Source: Undaria pinnatifida (lineage: Eukaryota > Sar > Phaeophyceae > Laminariales > Alariaceae). Taken from it: DNA of 64,000 nucleotides. Made by a program: the position numbers and the translations under genes. The stretch lies in NCBI GenBank assembly GCA_012845835.1, contig JABAKD010000018.1:10604179-10668178 (forward strand), in the 5' to 3' direction. The notes under the pieces were generated by a model that was not told where the DNA came from, did not search any database, and was given only the letters and a program-made list of their open reading frames with translations. This document shows positions 50,520 to 61,569 of this stretch, one piece after another (position 1 is the first letter of the stretch; every line of letters begins with the position of its first letter).

Positions 50520-50885
50520 CGGAGCACAGCGAAGGGAGAGCTATGGACGGTCTAGTTTCGACTTCGGATGGGCAGTGCTACGTTCGTCAGGTGGAGTTTC
50601 GTGTTCCAGCTCTCATTACGCGTGTTAATCGTACACCACGCCTCAGGAGCGTTGTAGAGTCATAGGTGCATATTAAGGAGGCGGGTTACGGTTGGGGTGC
50701 ACTTTTTGTTTGTGAGGGTCTTCATTGCGAAAGCCTTATTCCTCACGTAAAACACGATTTTTGATACAATAATGAAAACCACCTAGACTCGACGTCGGAT
50801 GGGCGGTGCTATTTTCATCGGGGGTAGTTTCATGCCCATGCCCTCATTTGCGCGTTTTTGTGATCCACCATGCTTCACCACATTT
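50520..50885 (+). repeat. two diverged ~100-bp copies, possibly decayed EsV-1-7 half-exon
   Basis: 50545-50650 and 50780-50880 share TTCGAC(T/G)TCGGATGGGC(A/G)GTGCTA and later words. The first reads EAEHSEGRAMDGLVSTSDGQ then CYVRQ, which resembles the x-x-H...GMV...C part of an EsV-1-7 repeat with the first Cys replaced. Suggestive only. Confidence 0.45.
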
Positions 50886-51544
50886 GTGAATTCAGATGCT
50901 GGCGGGCTGTGACGCTGTGGCAACCAACGACTCATGCTAGATAGACCCCATCATGAGAACGTTCACCGACGTGCAAATAGTATGTTGGATCGTTCGTTAC
51001 GTTCCTCCCTCCCCGGAGTTGTGGCCCATAATATTCTTGGTCCGCCCTGATATCGGCATACACGATGACGTGTATATTGCATACACGATGACGTGTATGT
51101 TTACTCATGCCATCCCTCAAAACGCCTGACGCGGGAGGGGAACACCTTTGCATCACTCCCCTTAGAGCTGCACCCACGTTTAGGGGTACCGTTTATTTGG
51201 AATATAGAGTAGAGTCATACTTCTGGCCATGCCCATCGACGCCGAATGCTTCACGCTTTTTATTTCTCGATTTCGTCCCAATTGACGGGGCGGCAAGTGT
51301 TACCCCAAGAAGGCGTCAACGTGGTGATACTTCGAAGTATATGTGTTCGTAGCGTTTTGGGGTTTACTTATTTTGGGCTGACTGTATGGTACTAATCAAC
51401 CGAGGAAGCAGTGGAACACCCATCTGTCATGTACTACTTGAGTTTATTAATATATTACATACCTGGTAACAAGGTATTCTTTGTACACCTATTAAGTAGT
51501 AACCCGTGGGTTGGTCGTGGGTTGTTTTGGAAGCCAAAGCCAGT

Positions 51545-51722
51545 TCTCGCATACAGCGTCAGCAGTACTCGCATACAGCCTCAGCACTACTCGCATACAA
51601 CTTCAGGAGTACGCGCATACAGCCTCAGCAGTACTCGCATACAGCCTAAGCAGTACTCGTATACAGCCTCAGCAGTACTCGCATACAGCCTCAGCAATAC
51701 TCGCATACAGCCTCAGCCTCAC
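51545..51722 (+). repeat. ~22-bp tandem repeat (CTCGCATACAGCCTCAGCAG)
   Basis: Eight copies of about 22 bases including TACTCGCATACAGC. The frame encodes repeating HTASAVLAYSLSSTRIQPQ-type peptides in all frames, typical of repeat translation. Confidence 0.95.
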
Positions 51723-51995
51723 AAAGATATTGTATACCCCTACCGTCGCATCGTCTCCAATGGTTGAATGCAAGCCACCGACTACGGATGGACACATGCG
51801 ACACACTCGCTGCGGTTACTTGACGGGGTGAATCTTGACGGCAATCGATACCGCCTTAAGAAGGCGCCATTGCTCAAACATGACCTACCGCTTTATCATT
51901 TTCAACTTGCAAACACGCAGTAATAGCACTTGCTGCGGTTGCTCGGTTGCATAAATGTGACTATCATCGATGCCCTTACCTCTCTCGCGGTGATT

Positions 51996-52245
51996 GTACA
52001 GTAGCATAACAGTAGCATAACTGTAGCATAACAGTAGCATAACAGTAGCATAACAGTAGCATAACAGCAGCATAGCAGTAGCATAGCAGTAAGATAACGG
52101 TAGCATAACAGTAACATAACAGTAGCATAACATTAGCATAACAGTAGCATAACAGTAGCATAACAGTAGCATAACAGTAGCATAACAGTAGCATAGCAGT
52201 AGCATAGCAGTAGCATAACAGTAGCATAACAGTAACATATCAGTG
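51996..52245 (+). repeat. 11-bp minisatellite (AGTAGCATAAC)n
   Basis: About 22 copies. Ends 175 bases before the start of EsV-1-7 gene 2. Confidence 0.95.
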
Positions 52246-52419
52246 CCCCCTCCTTACCGCATCGTGATTAGTTCCATTGTGTTGGTACGTGTTATATGCT
52301 CGCCGTGGTTTCTTGGTTGCATGAGGTTGACGCTCATCGTTTCTTAGCTGCATGAGGTTGACGCTCATCGACCCCTACACCTTTCCTCGCCATTCTCGAG
52401 CCCACAGTTTGCGGCAGTG

Positions 52420-52626
52420 ATGGGGGACGGTCCTGCTAAGACGCACCACCAGATGAATCACCAGATGCAACAGCATCACATTCAGCACCCTCAGATGCAG
52501 CAGCAGCATCGACACGTCTGCATATGGGAAGGCTGCCTACAGCCTCCTGTTTATTCGTGGTCAGGGGAAGACGCTCCCCGGTTCTGCGGGGAGCATGCTA
52601 GCCCCGGCATGGTACCGCCGTCAACG
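52420..52626 (+). CDS. EsV-1-7 gene 2, exon 1
   Basis: ATG at 52420 (MGDGPAKTHHQM). An AG at 52416-52417 could also be an acceptor, which would make this an internal exon. Encodes HVCIWEGCLQPPVYSWSGED, then APRFCGEHASPGMVPPST; donor ACG|GTAAGA, phase 0. Confidence 0.8.
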
Positions 52627-55600
52627 GTAAGAGTTTACAGTAGTACATACCTGGTAGTATGTAGTCGACGGTATGTGAAGAGGCGTGCTACGGTCGGGGT
52701 TTGAACATTCTCGTCCCAAGTTTTCTCACCGGGGGGACTCCTCGACTAGACTACAAGTACTAGTTAATTTCACTACCTGGTAACAAACTACGCAATAACT
52801 TTAGCTTAATCCTGCAACTGAGGCAGACATGGGCCGAGACCCGAGCGTAACTCAACCCCTTTTTCATGACAAAAACATGGGGTAGAACTCCGAAGGGGTA
52901 ACGTGGGGTAACAAGGGCTGAATCTGGTACACCCCAGCGCGTTTTGAGTTTTTTTTTTTTTTTATCCTCCGGCGGATGGGGAAAAATAAAGCTTAAGCTC
53001 ACCACACTTGCACGTATTTTCATACGCGTTGTATCTTGATTTAACTCAGTTGCTTTCGCAGCCCAACGCTAGCTGGCGCACCCTTCGGGTCCCATTGTAG
53101 GTATAGCGTAAGCTGTCCCTACCAGTGGTCTTCGTTACAACCCCGGCAGCGCAAGCTGCCGTTGTATACGGATGCGTGTGTATGTCGACCCGGCCTGTCC
53201 CCTGAGGGTCAGTTTCGGTGGAGATAGCCACCCGGAATGTCATCTTTCCGGGTAGTGTGGGACTTGCGCAAGCTCACCCACTAACAAAACCCCTGGCCAT
53301 GGGAGATGGCCTTCCGACGGACTCGGTCCAGTTGAGTGTTACAATGTAGCGTGCCACATCACTCGCACGCCTGCATGCAGGGAATTGTGTGTTCCGCTAT
53401 GGACTAAGACAGTTCAAATCGGCGTGCCCCGCGTGTACAAAATTTTGTGTATTGAACACTGCGTAAGTTGGCGATTTGTTGTTGAGAACGCTTGTTTCGG
53501 CTTGTGATGGCACGGGGTGCTCTTCAGTTGGGGTACCCAATGTGCATTGTTTGGATGACGTCGAGTGAAGCCGGAGTCTGGTGCGCTGTCGAACCCGTAA
53601 TTTTGGACTCTGACGCTCTGATCTCTTTTCTATTTCCTAAAATGAACTCCGTCGAATTGGAGTGTTTGTGTACAGGTAATCTCGTTGCTGGGAGTGCAGC
53701 ACTATGGTCGACCCCTCGCCGTTTGGATTACCGACGGCAGCTCCGTTGTCCGGCTCGTTGACGAAACCGCAACAATCGAAAGTCATGCACGCGGTCGATC
53801 GTTCGCCTTTCGTGTTTGCCTTTCGCGTTCGGCTTTGGTTGGTGTGCAGGGCGGGCTTCCGTGCCGATACGACAGTTGCTTCAAGCAGGCGTGTTTTTCC
53901 TTCGAGGGCGAGGCATGCCGATTCTGTGAGGACCACTGCGTAGACGGGATGCTCGAAGCGGAAGGTCGACAATGCCACCACCAAGGGTGCGTACTAGTGT
54001 TTCATGTCGCATAGGAAGTTCCCATGAATCGGAATCGTATCGGAAATTGTTTCGGGAAAAAATCGTCCCGATATCCGGTAAGAACGCCTACTTCTAGCGG
54101 GGAAAGGATGTCGCTCTCCTCCCCCCCCCCCCCCCCCTGTCGGTGTCCAAAGGTGATTGTTCAGACGTGAGGGGTCAAAATATTAACTATGCTTCGTCCT
54201 TGGGCAGCATCATGGCCTGAAATTCCATATTTCCGCCTAGCATATCGTTTATCGTATCGGAATCAGAATGCCCATCGACCCGGTGCGATCCGATATATAA
54301 TGGATTTCTTATCGGACATCGCGTTTTTTTGTCGGTATCGGATTGGAATCGATTATCGTTTTGATATACAAAGCTGGTACGCAAGTCGCCACTACCAGGG
54401 GTACGTACGATGCCATCAACAGGAGCACGCATACTCGCTCTATATGCATGGCGGTTTTTCCCGAACACCCGGAACTCAGGACTTTGCTCGCTAGATAACG
54501 CGACACCACGCTTGCCTAACGGAAACGCACACAAGTAACGCAGACACACTCCTGGAAGATCAGTTGCCAGTCTGATTTTTCTTCTTTTCACAACACGACG
54601 CCGGCTCTGCCAGGCGTTTATTTAAGGTGCGTCGTCTACCGGTGTTTCTTAAGGTTATAAATTGGTTGGATCTGAGGCCAAATTGGATGCGAGTCGATGG
54701 ATAAAGGATTCGAATTTAGAACGCGCATGCCGTTGGGTCTCCAATGGAAGTCGTAGCCCGACTCTCTGTACCTGGGCGCCAGCCTGTCCGCGAGATACTC
54801 AAGTCAATATTCATAGGGCTGTCGGTGTGCTCTTGGATGGGTGAACTCAACGGCTAGTTATTGGTTGGGTGAATTCGACGGCTGCTTACAAGTTGAGCGG
54901 TGAAGAGAACCAACTACCTCACATAGTCTCCATCAAGTAGTGGTAAGTGAACCAACTAGCTAACATATTCTGAACCAACTGACTGACTTAGTCAGAGGGG
55001 GTGGTGAACTGACTTAAAGCGGTTGGTTTACTTCGTATGATTTCGCGTTACCTTCAGCCAACTCAGCCCAATGGATGACACGTCTCTTGCGAGAGCATGG
55101 ACGTTCCTGCAGAGACAGTCGAGTGTATGCACTTGCACGAAAGGCACAATATTGCACGTGCACCTAAATTCGTTGCCCTTTTGGGTTTCGCAGCTAGCGA
55201 TGCCCTCAGCTCCACGCAAATGAACTAGTTGAGTGGTAGAGGATGCAAAAGAGTGCCTCGTACGTACAGCAGATGGCGTGAGTTCGAAGAAACAAAACAA
55301 AACGAACTCCTGTCGTATCCGAAATGCACAAAACCAGGTCGCCGAAGCCACAAAAGCGCGGTGATCGCGCCTATTTCGAGACGATGTGCTACAAAAACAA
55401 ATTCCGCGAGATATCTCGGGCTCGTCCGCTGCTGAAAGCCCCGGGGATGTGGAAATTTGCAGCGTACAGCTCTGGTAGTCACTGATGCCGCGGTGGGCAC
55501 ACATGCACGAAATAGAGGATACGAACGGACAGACGTGTTGAATTGTGTATGTATATGTGTATGTGTATGTATGTGCCTCTACGCACCCCGTAATCAAGAG

Positions 55601-57740
55601 CGGTTTTTTTCCGTTCGAAGGCAAAACACGACCTTCCCTCGGGCTCCCCAAGTTATAGTGGAGTGGTACATGAGGAAACAATGAAGACTGTGTGCGTTCG
55701 ATGGAAAACACATCCGGCCACACCCAAAATCCAAAGCGCAGAGCAGGCCACCAACGCCAGAGCAACATGATGACCGCGCCCAACTCGAGACAACGTGAAG
55801 CAAAACAAACCCATTATACAGCAGCCCAAAATCGCCCGGGTTGGTAGAGGCCGGGATTGCGGAAAATGGCCACGTGCAGCTCTCGCAGTCCAAGATACCA
55901 CGATTCTTGCCAGCTGACGGACAACACAGAGCAGCAGCACACAACATTCATACACATCGACACATTCATTTACACTAATTCAGACTAATTTAAGACTAAT
56001 GAAGGCTAACAAATACTGATCAAGATTAAGATTAATTAAGATTAATTAAGACTAATCTAATTAAGTAAAGGCGCGCCGCGATGAAGAGGCGTTCTCGCCT
56101 GGCGAAGCCAAACCCAGCCTCGTTAAACCTTTGAGCGACACCGCCTGACGGCGCGGCGTTAAGTTGAACGTTAGCCCCTTCCAGATTGCTGAGGGAAGAA
56201 ATCAAGAAATCACGAAACGTTGTGACGCTTACTAAATAGGAGTGGTAAATGAGGCAACAGTTAGTGCCTCGTACATGCAGCACGCGTAGGCTGTGAGCTT
56301 TCGAAAAGAAAAATACGAAAGTATTCCCGCCACATGCAAAACAATCACCGCGACTCAATCACCGCAGCCCAAGCCCCCCACAACGACACGACGACTGCGA
56401 CCGCGGCCACCTCGCTACAGCACGCAAGCAAAGAACATCCACGAGTTAGCCCGAGCCCGCCCGCTTCTGTAGATGGCGGGCTTGCGGAAATCTGCCACGT
56501 TCAGCTCTCGCACGAAGATGACGCGACTTTGTATACCAGATGGACAGTACAGGCAGGCAGACAGACTAGTTATTAGTGGAAGTGTGAAGGGAAGTATGAA
56601 GGGAAGTATGAAGGGAAGTATGGAGGGAAGTGTGAAGGGAAGTATGACGGGAAGGGAAGGCTGTTTGCCTTGAAGGGAAATACACGGCCTCGATCGCTTT
56701 GGCGCCCTCGTCCTTGCCTCATGAAAAACTCACCTCGAGCCGGCCGGAAGTGACTGCGCAGAACACCGCAAGGTCCCACACGCAACTAACCGTAATATAG
56801 TCCTAAATGTAGTCGCTGATTTATATCGCAGACGACCAACTTATAGCCTTACTGTAGCATCTGTACTGTACTGCACTTTACTGTGCTGTGCTGTACTGTA
56901 CTGTACCTGGTACTACACTACCTTGGGTTTCTCGTGTAAAGTTTGGTAGTGCTCACATGATATTCTTATTTCAGGTCTCTCCCTTGCCATTTCGTGGTGT
57001 TTTGCGGTTCCGCCAGGTGCACGGGTCTGGCGCCATACTCGTGTGGTTTTCATCCTTTGAAGGACGGTTACAGTGCCCTGCCGGTTTCGTCGGCTTCTAT
57101 TTCACCTCTCGTTGACCATGTCGCACCGAATCATATGCCATCGGAAATATCCCATCATTTTCCGGACGGCCAAGGAGATCACCACGGAATGCTTGATGGA
57201 GTTAGCGCCAGCAACAACGTTGCGGAGAGAAGTTGCTCGGGGAGGGTCAATGCGACTAGCGCCAACGGGAATCTCGACAGGACTGACGATGCTAGTGACG
57301 CCAACGACAATGTCAATGAGAAGAATGGTTGCTTGGGGGGTGGCGGTGTTGGTGGGGCCAGTGTCAATGTTGATAAGGTCGACTGTGTCGACGAGAGTGA
57401 TTGCTTCGATGATGACGATGGAAGTAGCGCAAGAAAGAAGGTTGGCGAGAGGAGTGGTGATGCGGTTGGTGCCAGCACTATTAATAATGTGGATGAGAGT
57501 GGTTGCTTAGGGAGTGAGGATGCTACTAGCGCCAGCGATTGCTTGGGGAGTGGCGATGTTATCAATGCCAGCGACGATGTTGACGAAGGAAGTTCTTTTA
57601 GGGATATCAGTGCTATCAACGCCAGCAAATCTATTAACTCGAGGACAGTCGATTCTACTATTAATAGCGCCACCAATAACGTCGATGGGAGAGATTGCTT
57701 GGAGAGTGGCGATACTATTTATCGCCCGGGTCAAAGTTGA
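52420..57740 (+). CDS. EsV-1-7 repeat protein, gene 2 (three recognised exons, repetitive Asn/Asp/Ser tail)
   Basis: Exons 52420-52626, 53850-53986 and 57017-57740 join in frame (1068 nt, 355 aa). The N-terminus is His/Gln-rich (MNHQMQQHHIQHPQMQQQHR). Repeat 1, CIWEGC..x16..CGEH, is complete in exon 1; repeat 2, CRYDSC..x15..CEDH, is complete in exon 2. The third starts CHHQG|C across the last intron and reaches CGFH after only seven residues, so it is shortened or an exon is missing. The tail repeats units of the form CLGSGDVINASDDVDE. It lies in tandem with gene 1 and shares its plan. Its function is unknown; zinc binding and a regulatory role are inferred from the family. Confidence 0.75.
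52627..53849 (+). other. intron 1 of EsV-1-7 gene 2
   Basis: 1223 bases, GTAAGA...GTGCAG. Two TACCTGGTA palindromes at 52648 and 52774 and a 19-base T-run near 52945. No gene recognised. Confidence 0.7.
53850..53986 (+). CDS. EsV-1-7 gene 2, exon 2
   Basis: Acceptor GGTTGGTGTGCAG, donor AAGG|GTGCGT. Encodes GGLPCRYDSCFKQACFSFEG, then EACRFCEDHCVDGMLEAEGR and QCHHQ, phase 2 at its end. Reading on past the donor soon meets a stop at 54012. Confidence 0.82.
55218..56530 (+). repeat. three diverged tandem copies (~440-580 bp apart) in intron 2 of gene 2
   Basis: Copies begin near 55218, 55650 and 56230. Shared phrases in order: GAGTGGTA.ATGAGGCAA, GTGCCTCGTAC.TGCAGCA, CG.GATCGCGCC..TTCGAGAC, then TGCGGAAAT.TGCCACGT.CAGCTCTCG. 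Minus-strand frames of up to 251 aa run through them but are not conserved between copies, so they are treated as chance frames. Confidence 0.7.
56577..56660 (+). repeat. 12-bp tandem repeat (GAAGGGAAGTAT)n
   Basis: About seven copies, in intron 2 of gene 2. Confidence 0.95.
57017..57740 (+). CDS. EsV-1-7 gene 2, terminal exon
   Basis: Acceptor GCGGTTCCGCCAG. One base completes Gly, then CTGLAPYSCGFHPLKDGYSA, followed by about 215 residues rich in Asn, Asp, Ser and Val with ~18-20-residue repeats (ESGCLGSEDATSASDCLGSG). Stop TGA at 57738. The repeats continue beyond it in another frame. Confidence 0.72.
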
Positions 57741-57895
57741 CGGGAATGGTTGCTCTGTGGGTGGGCATGCCTCTTGCGCAAGCAACAACGCAGATTAGGG
57801 TGGTCGATTGGGTAATGGCGATACTGATATGGTAGTGCCAGTGATAGCATAGAGTGGTGGCAGTGGCAGTGTCGATGATCAGATTGCTTAGAAAG
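57741..57895 (+). pseudogene. continuation of gene 2 tail repeats after the stop
   Basis: In another frame the sequence still encodes tail-like units (VDGNGCSVGGHASCASNNAD), so the present stop probably arose by a frame shift that shortened an older, longer tail. Confidence 0.5.
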
Positions 57896-58146
57896 AAGGC
57901 GGGAGCTCGCATACCGAGAAGGGCCGGCAGGCGGCGTTTTTTTTTTCTCCCAATCCTAGTCAAGCTGCCGGGCTCGACATGGCGCCTCAGCCGGACGGAG
58001 CTCCACAACGCCTTCGTTCGTCGGTTCACCATCGGCACCAACAGCAGCATTATTACCAATAGAAGCATCATCATTACCAATAATAGTTTCGGCATCATTG
58101 TTACCAATAGCAGCAGCGGTAAGGCCTCAGGACACTTGTCAACATC

Positions 58147-58510
58147 GAATATATTATCAAAATATATAATACACTCCAGCTGTGAGATCGAAGGTTTTGT
58201 CGAAACTCATATTTGCAAGCTGTGTGTGATACTCCGATCTCGCGTATTCCTACTGTGTGTGTCCTCATTTCATGATTAAGGATATAGGTCGGCGACTCCC
58301 CTTGCAACTACACTGTAGCTTGTAGCTTATACCAGGGTCAACAGGGTGATGATGATGTTGATAAATCTGTGCGCGGAAACTACAAAACCCGTTTTTGAGG
58401 GGGACAAAACCCGACAGTTGTGGAAGGAAATGCATCAGTTTATCAATTGTATCCAGTAAGTCGTATAACCGGTGAGGGAACGGCGGAGATTTTAAGGGCA
58501 GTCCTGGCCC
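58147..58510 (-). repeat. satellite module A, inverted copy 3
   Basis: Reverse complement of 9209-9500 / 11437-11735: contains ATACACTCCAGCTGTGAGAT, TGTGTGATACTCCGATC, ATATAGGTCGGCGACTCCCC and GTGCGCGGAAACTA. It lacks long C-tracts. Confidence 0.85.
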
Positions 58511-58563
58511 ACGTAATTGTAGACGGAGTATCTTGTTCGTGGGGAACGTGGTCCGAACGGGAG

Positions 58564-58606
58564 GCTACCTCTATCGTGCTAGTAGTAGTAGCACGATAGA
58601 GGTAGC
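58564..58606. ncRNA. perfect 18-bp hairpin (candidate small-RNA stem or cruciform)
   Basis: GCTACCTCTATCGTGCTA (58564-58581) and its exact reverse complement (58589-58606), loop GTAGTAG. No transcript evidence. Confidence 0.4.
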
Positions 58607-60627
58607 ACGTTTTCGTCAAAATATTTTTTTCAAGTTTGGGATGAAAGAGACTCCTTAACCCAAAGTCGTCGGAGTTTCATTCTTTTTTCGCAATATATAT
58701 ATATATATATTGTCGAATACCTAAGCCATAGGTTTGTTCATCTGGTTTAATTTTCAGCGAAGTCAAAGCCGGTTTTTGAGTGAGATCTAGGGCTCCACAA
58801 ATGACGACCCTCCGAAAAAGCAACGGTTCGTGCATTTCTCTGCCGTAGCGTGTGTGGGATGCTAATAGGAGATTACGCTCTCTAGGGAGTGGTGCACCAC
58901 AAGAACATGACAAGGTGTGCACCACAAGGGGATGACAAGGGGTGGATGACATGCCTAACCAGCGCTCCCTGCACGATGGGCAGACACATTCTGACGCGTG
59001 GTACTACCGAGGTGCCACGTTCAGTTGTGCGGGTTAAATTATTTTTGAATGACGGGGCTCCTTGACCTACTACGTAAAAAATAATATTAATACCTAACAT
59101 TATCTAATACTCAGTATTATAATCGTCCATCGTCGTCATGACACTGTTGAATGCTCTAAAATTCGTTGTATACCTAGTATTTATAGCAGGATATAGTAGG
59201 CAATATAGTACGGAGGCCATGGGGGTGTTGATCGCGTTGCACTTTCTTTTCATTTTTTCATTGGTAGAAACAATATTATTTGGGGCTAAGCTTGCTTGTG
59301 TTACTAGTCTATGCCATTATCATGTTATTTTTTTCATGTTATTAGAGTGTTTGCGAAAGTACGTTTTTAGAAATTTACGTCTTCAAAAATTGTCCCGAAG
59401 GCAATATTTGCGGTAAATTTTTGAAAAAAAGGCAAAAATGTACTTTGTCGAAGGTAGGGTTTGATCAAAAGTTACGGTAAATTTTGTCTCTCTGTTTCAT
59501 TGGCCTACAACACACCGAGCATTTGTCCGAGGCAGAACGCCTCTGCAAGGGTCTATAGCGCCCTAAGCAGGGCCAGTTTGAAGCACCACGCTGTTGTCAC
59601 GACACAACACAAGCTACTAATACGAACGCACGGAGGATTGAGAGGGTAGTACCCTGAGCACGACGCGCAGGCGTAACATCAGAGATATGCAGCAGGCCGG
59701 TGATGAACCGTCTGTTGCTGCCCTCTGCGTCCGTGACCAAGGGTTCAACGCTTGTTGCAAGCTGTGGTGAACTTCTCGCAGCTGGCGGAGTCGAACGCAC
59801 GCACGCGGAGAGGAGCCTCAACGCAGAGAGCGACACCACGCGCCTTGATTGCGGCTATCGTGTGCCGCATCTGGCAAGATAGGACTCGTATCGGTCCATC
59901 TGTGCGACAGCAGCCACCGCGCTTCTCCAACATCACCGCGACTGAAGCGTGGCATGACTTTCGGTTTAGGGCAGAGGAGCGGAAACTCCTCTGCCCTAAA
60001 CCGCTGCGTTCACTGCGGATTCTTCGCAGGGTGGTGCTTCGCAATAACAGGTCCACGTTCCATGGGGAAACTGTGCTTCGCCTTCCCTTCCGTCGCATGA
60101 GGAAGGCGTTGCTCTGCTTGTAGCACGTGTAATGAGGTAGTCCCTGCTCACAAGGAGTTTTTTACGCGCGAGACAGACCGCCATACCTCTGATTTGTAGT
60201 CTGTTGGGTGCTTGCATGTACCGTGTTCCAGGTACTGCTGCACCTGAAACGAGAGGCTCGAGACTGGAGTACGTACAACGAGTACTCGTATATATGGGTA
60301 CCTAGGATGACGTTTTAGGCTGAGGGCTAACGAGAGAGCAGAACGCGGCTGACCATAGCGAAGCGGCGAAACTTAGCCTACTCTGAAAATAGTATAGTGA
60401 AGGAACCCTTCACCTCTACGCGCCCTTACAAGTTGAAAGAACTTGAAAGGGCTGGGCGTGCTCTACAAAGTTTTTCCATCACGGCACGGTGTTCAGGCAC
60501 GCCGACGAGTCCCAACTCCGCGAGCGCGGGGCATGAGAAGTCTCTCCCGGGGACGGCTAGCGATCTTCCCCGAAAGGTAGAGAATCGTAAAAAAAGTGCA
60601 AATCCCACCCAGCTCCTGGCGTACCAC
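58607..60627. other. no gene recognised; contains one perfect hairpin
   Basis: The frame 59138-59416 encodes a hydrophobic 92-residue peptide in AT-rich DNA; probably chance. Motif GAATGACGGGGCTCCTTGAC lies at 59046. An (AT)n run lies near 58695. Confidence 0.4.
59962..60003. ncRNA. perfect 18-bp hairpin, loop CGGAAA
   Basis: CGGTTTAGGGCAGAGGAG (59962-59979) and its exact complement at 59986-60003. The short loop and perfect stem could be a small-RNA source or a recent palindromic mutation. Confidence 0.4.
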
Positions 60628-61147
60628 AGGACCACAGGTGTATCGCTGCACTGCCGTATTGATACTCTGTATGCTGCCGTTATAGATTGGTCTGTACGTG
60701 CTGCTCCACTGCTGTTGTACTGCTGTTGTATGTACTGCTGTGATGATGGGGTGCGACCGTCCAATTCGCTCCGTACCGTCTCTTTCCGATAGACATGTGC
60801 CTGCATTTTTATCTCACCGAGTTTGTGTAATCGTACTCGTTGTCTTACCGAGTTCGGGTCCGAGTCCAACCCGTCGCCTAGCGACACCTTCTTCTTTTTC
60901 AGTCAACAGGAGTTGCCTAGCGACACCTCCTTCCTACGGGCACTGCAGCTTGCAGCAAAAGTTTTCTTCATCGTACTCCTGTACCGTATGAGTCTCAGTT
61001 ACGGTATAAGTACCCGTCGACTCGCGGCCGCTATGGATTGGTCGGTACGTGCTGCTCCACTGCTGTTGTACTGCTGTTGTACTACTGCTGTGATGGTGGG
61101 GTGCGACCGTCCAAGTGGCTCCGTACTGTCTTTTTGCCCGTAGACAT
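60628..61147 (+). repeat. long inverted repeat, left arm (~520 bp)
   Basis: Pairs with 61570-62086 with only a handful of differences along the whole arm. Within the arm two sub-copies of GTACGTGCTGCTCCACTGCT, then GTTGTACTGCTG and GGGGTGCGACCGTCCAA are present (near 60697 and 61045). A palindrome CGCGGCCGC sits at about 61023. Confidence 0.95.
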
Positions 61148-61569
61148 GTGCCTTCATTTTTGTCCTACCGAGTTCGTGTCGTACTCATTGTCTTTCCGAG
61201 GTCGGGTCCAAGTCCAACCCCTCGCCTAGCGACACCTTCTTTTTTTCCAGTCAACAGGAGTTGCCTAGCGACACCTCCTTCTTACGGGCACTGCAGTTTG
61301 CAGCAAAAAAAGTTCTCTCCACCGTACTCCTATTACCGTAAGAGTCTCAGTTGCGTGCGGTAAAATAACCCATCGACTCGCGGCAGCTTCTCCTTTCGAC
61401 TATAGTGTGCTTTTCTAATTTGGCAGTTTTGCGGTATACCCGTCGACTAGCGGCAGCTTCTTCTCCAGAGTGTTGGGCGGTTCTTCAATTTCGCACACCT
61501 CCTTCTCACGGGTACTGCAGTTTGCAGCAAAAGTTTTCTGCATCGTACTCGTGTACCGTATAAGTCTAT
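61148..61569. repeat. spacer of the long inverted repeat with diverged sub-copies
   Basis: 422 bases holding a third, diverged copy of the arm's internal segment (ACCGAGTTCG, TCGCCTAGCGACACCTTC, AGTCAACAGGAGTTGCCTAG) and two further partial copies near 61370 and 61500. The inverted repeat therefore arose in an already tandem region. Confidence 0.8.

Noticed and set aside
55028-55783. 251-aa minus-strand frame
   Set aside because: No motif, contains a TATG/TACA microsatellite, and is not conserved in the two sister copies of the tandem segment.
59138-59416. 92-aa hydrophobic frame as a membrane protein
   Set aside because: AT-rich region, no homology or neighbouring exon; hydrophobic residues follow from T-rich codons.
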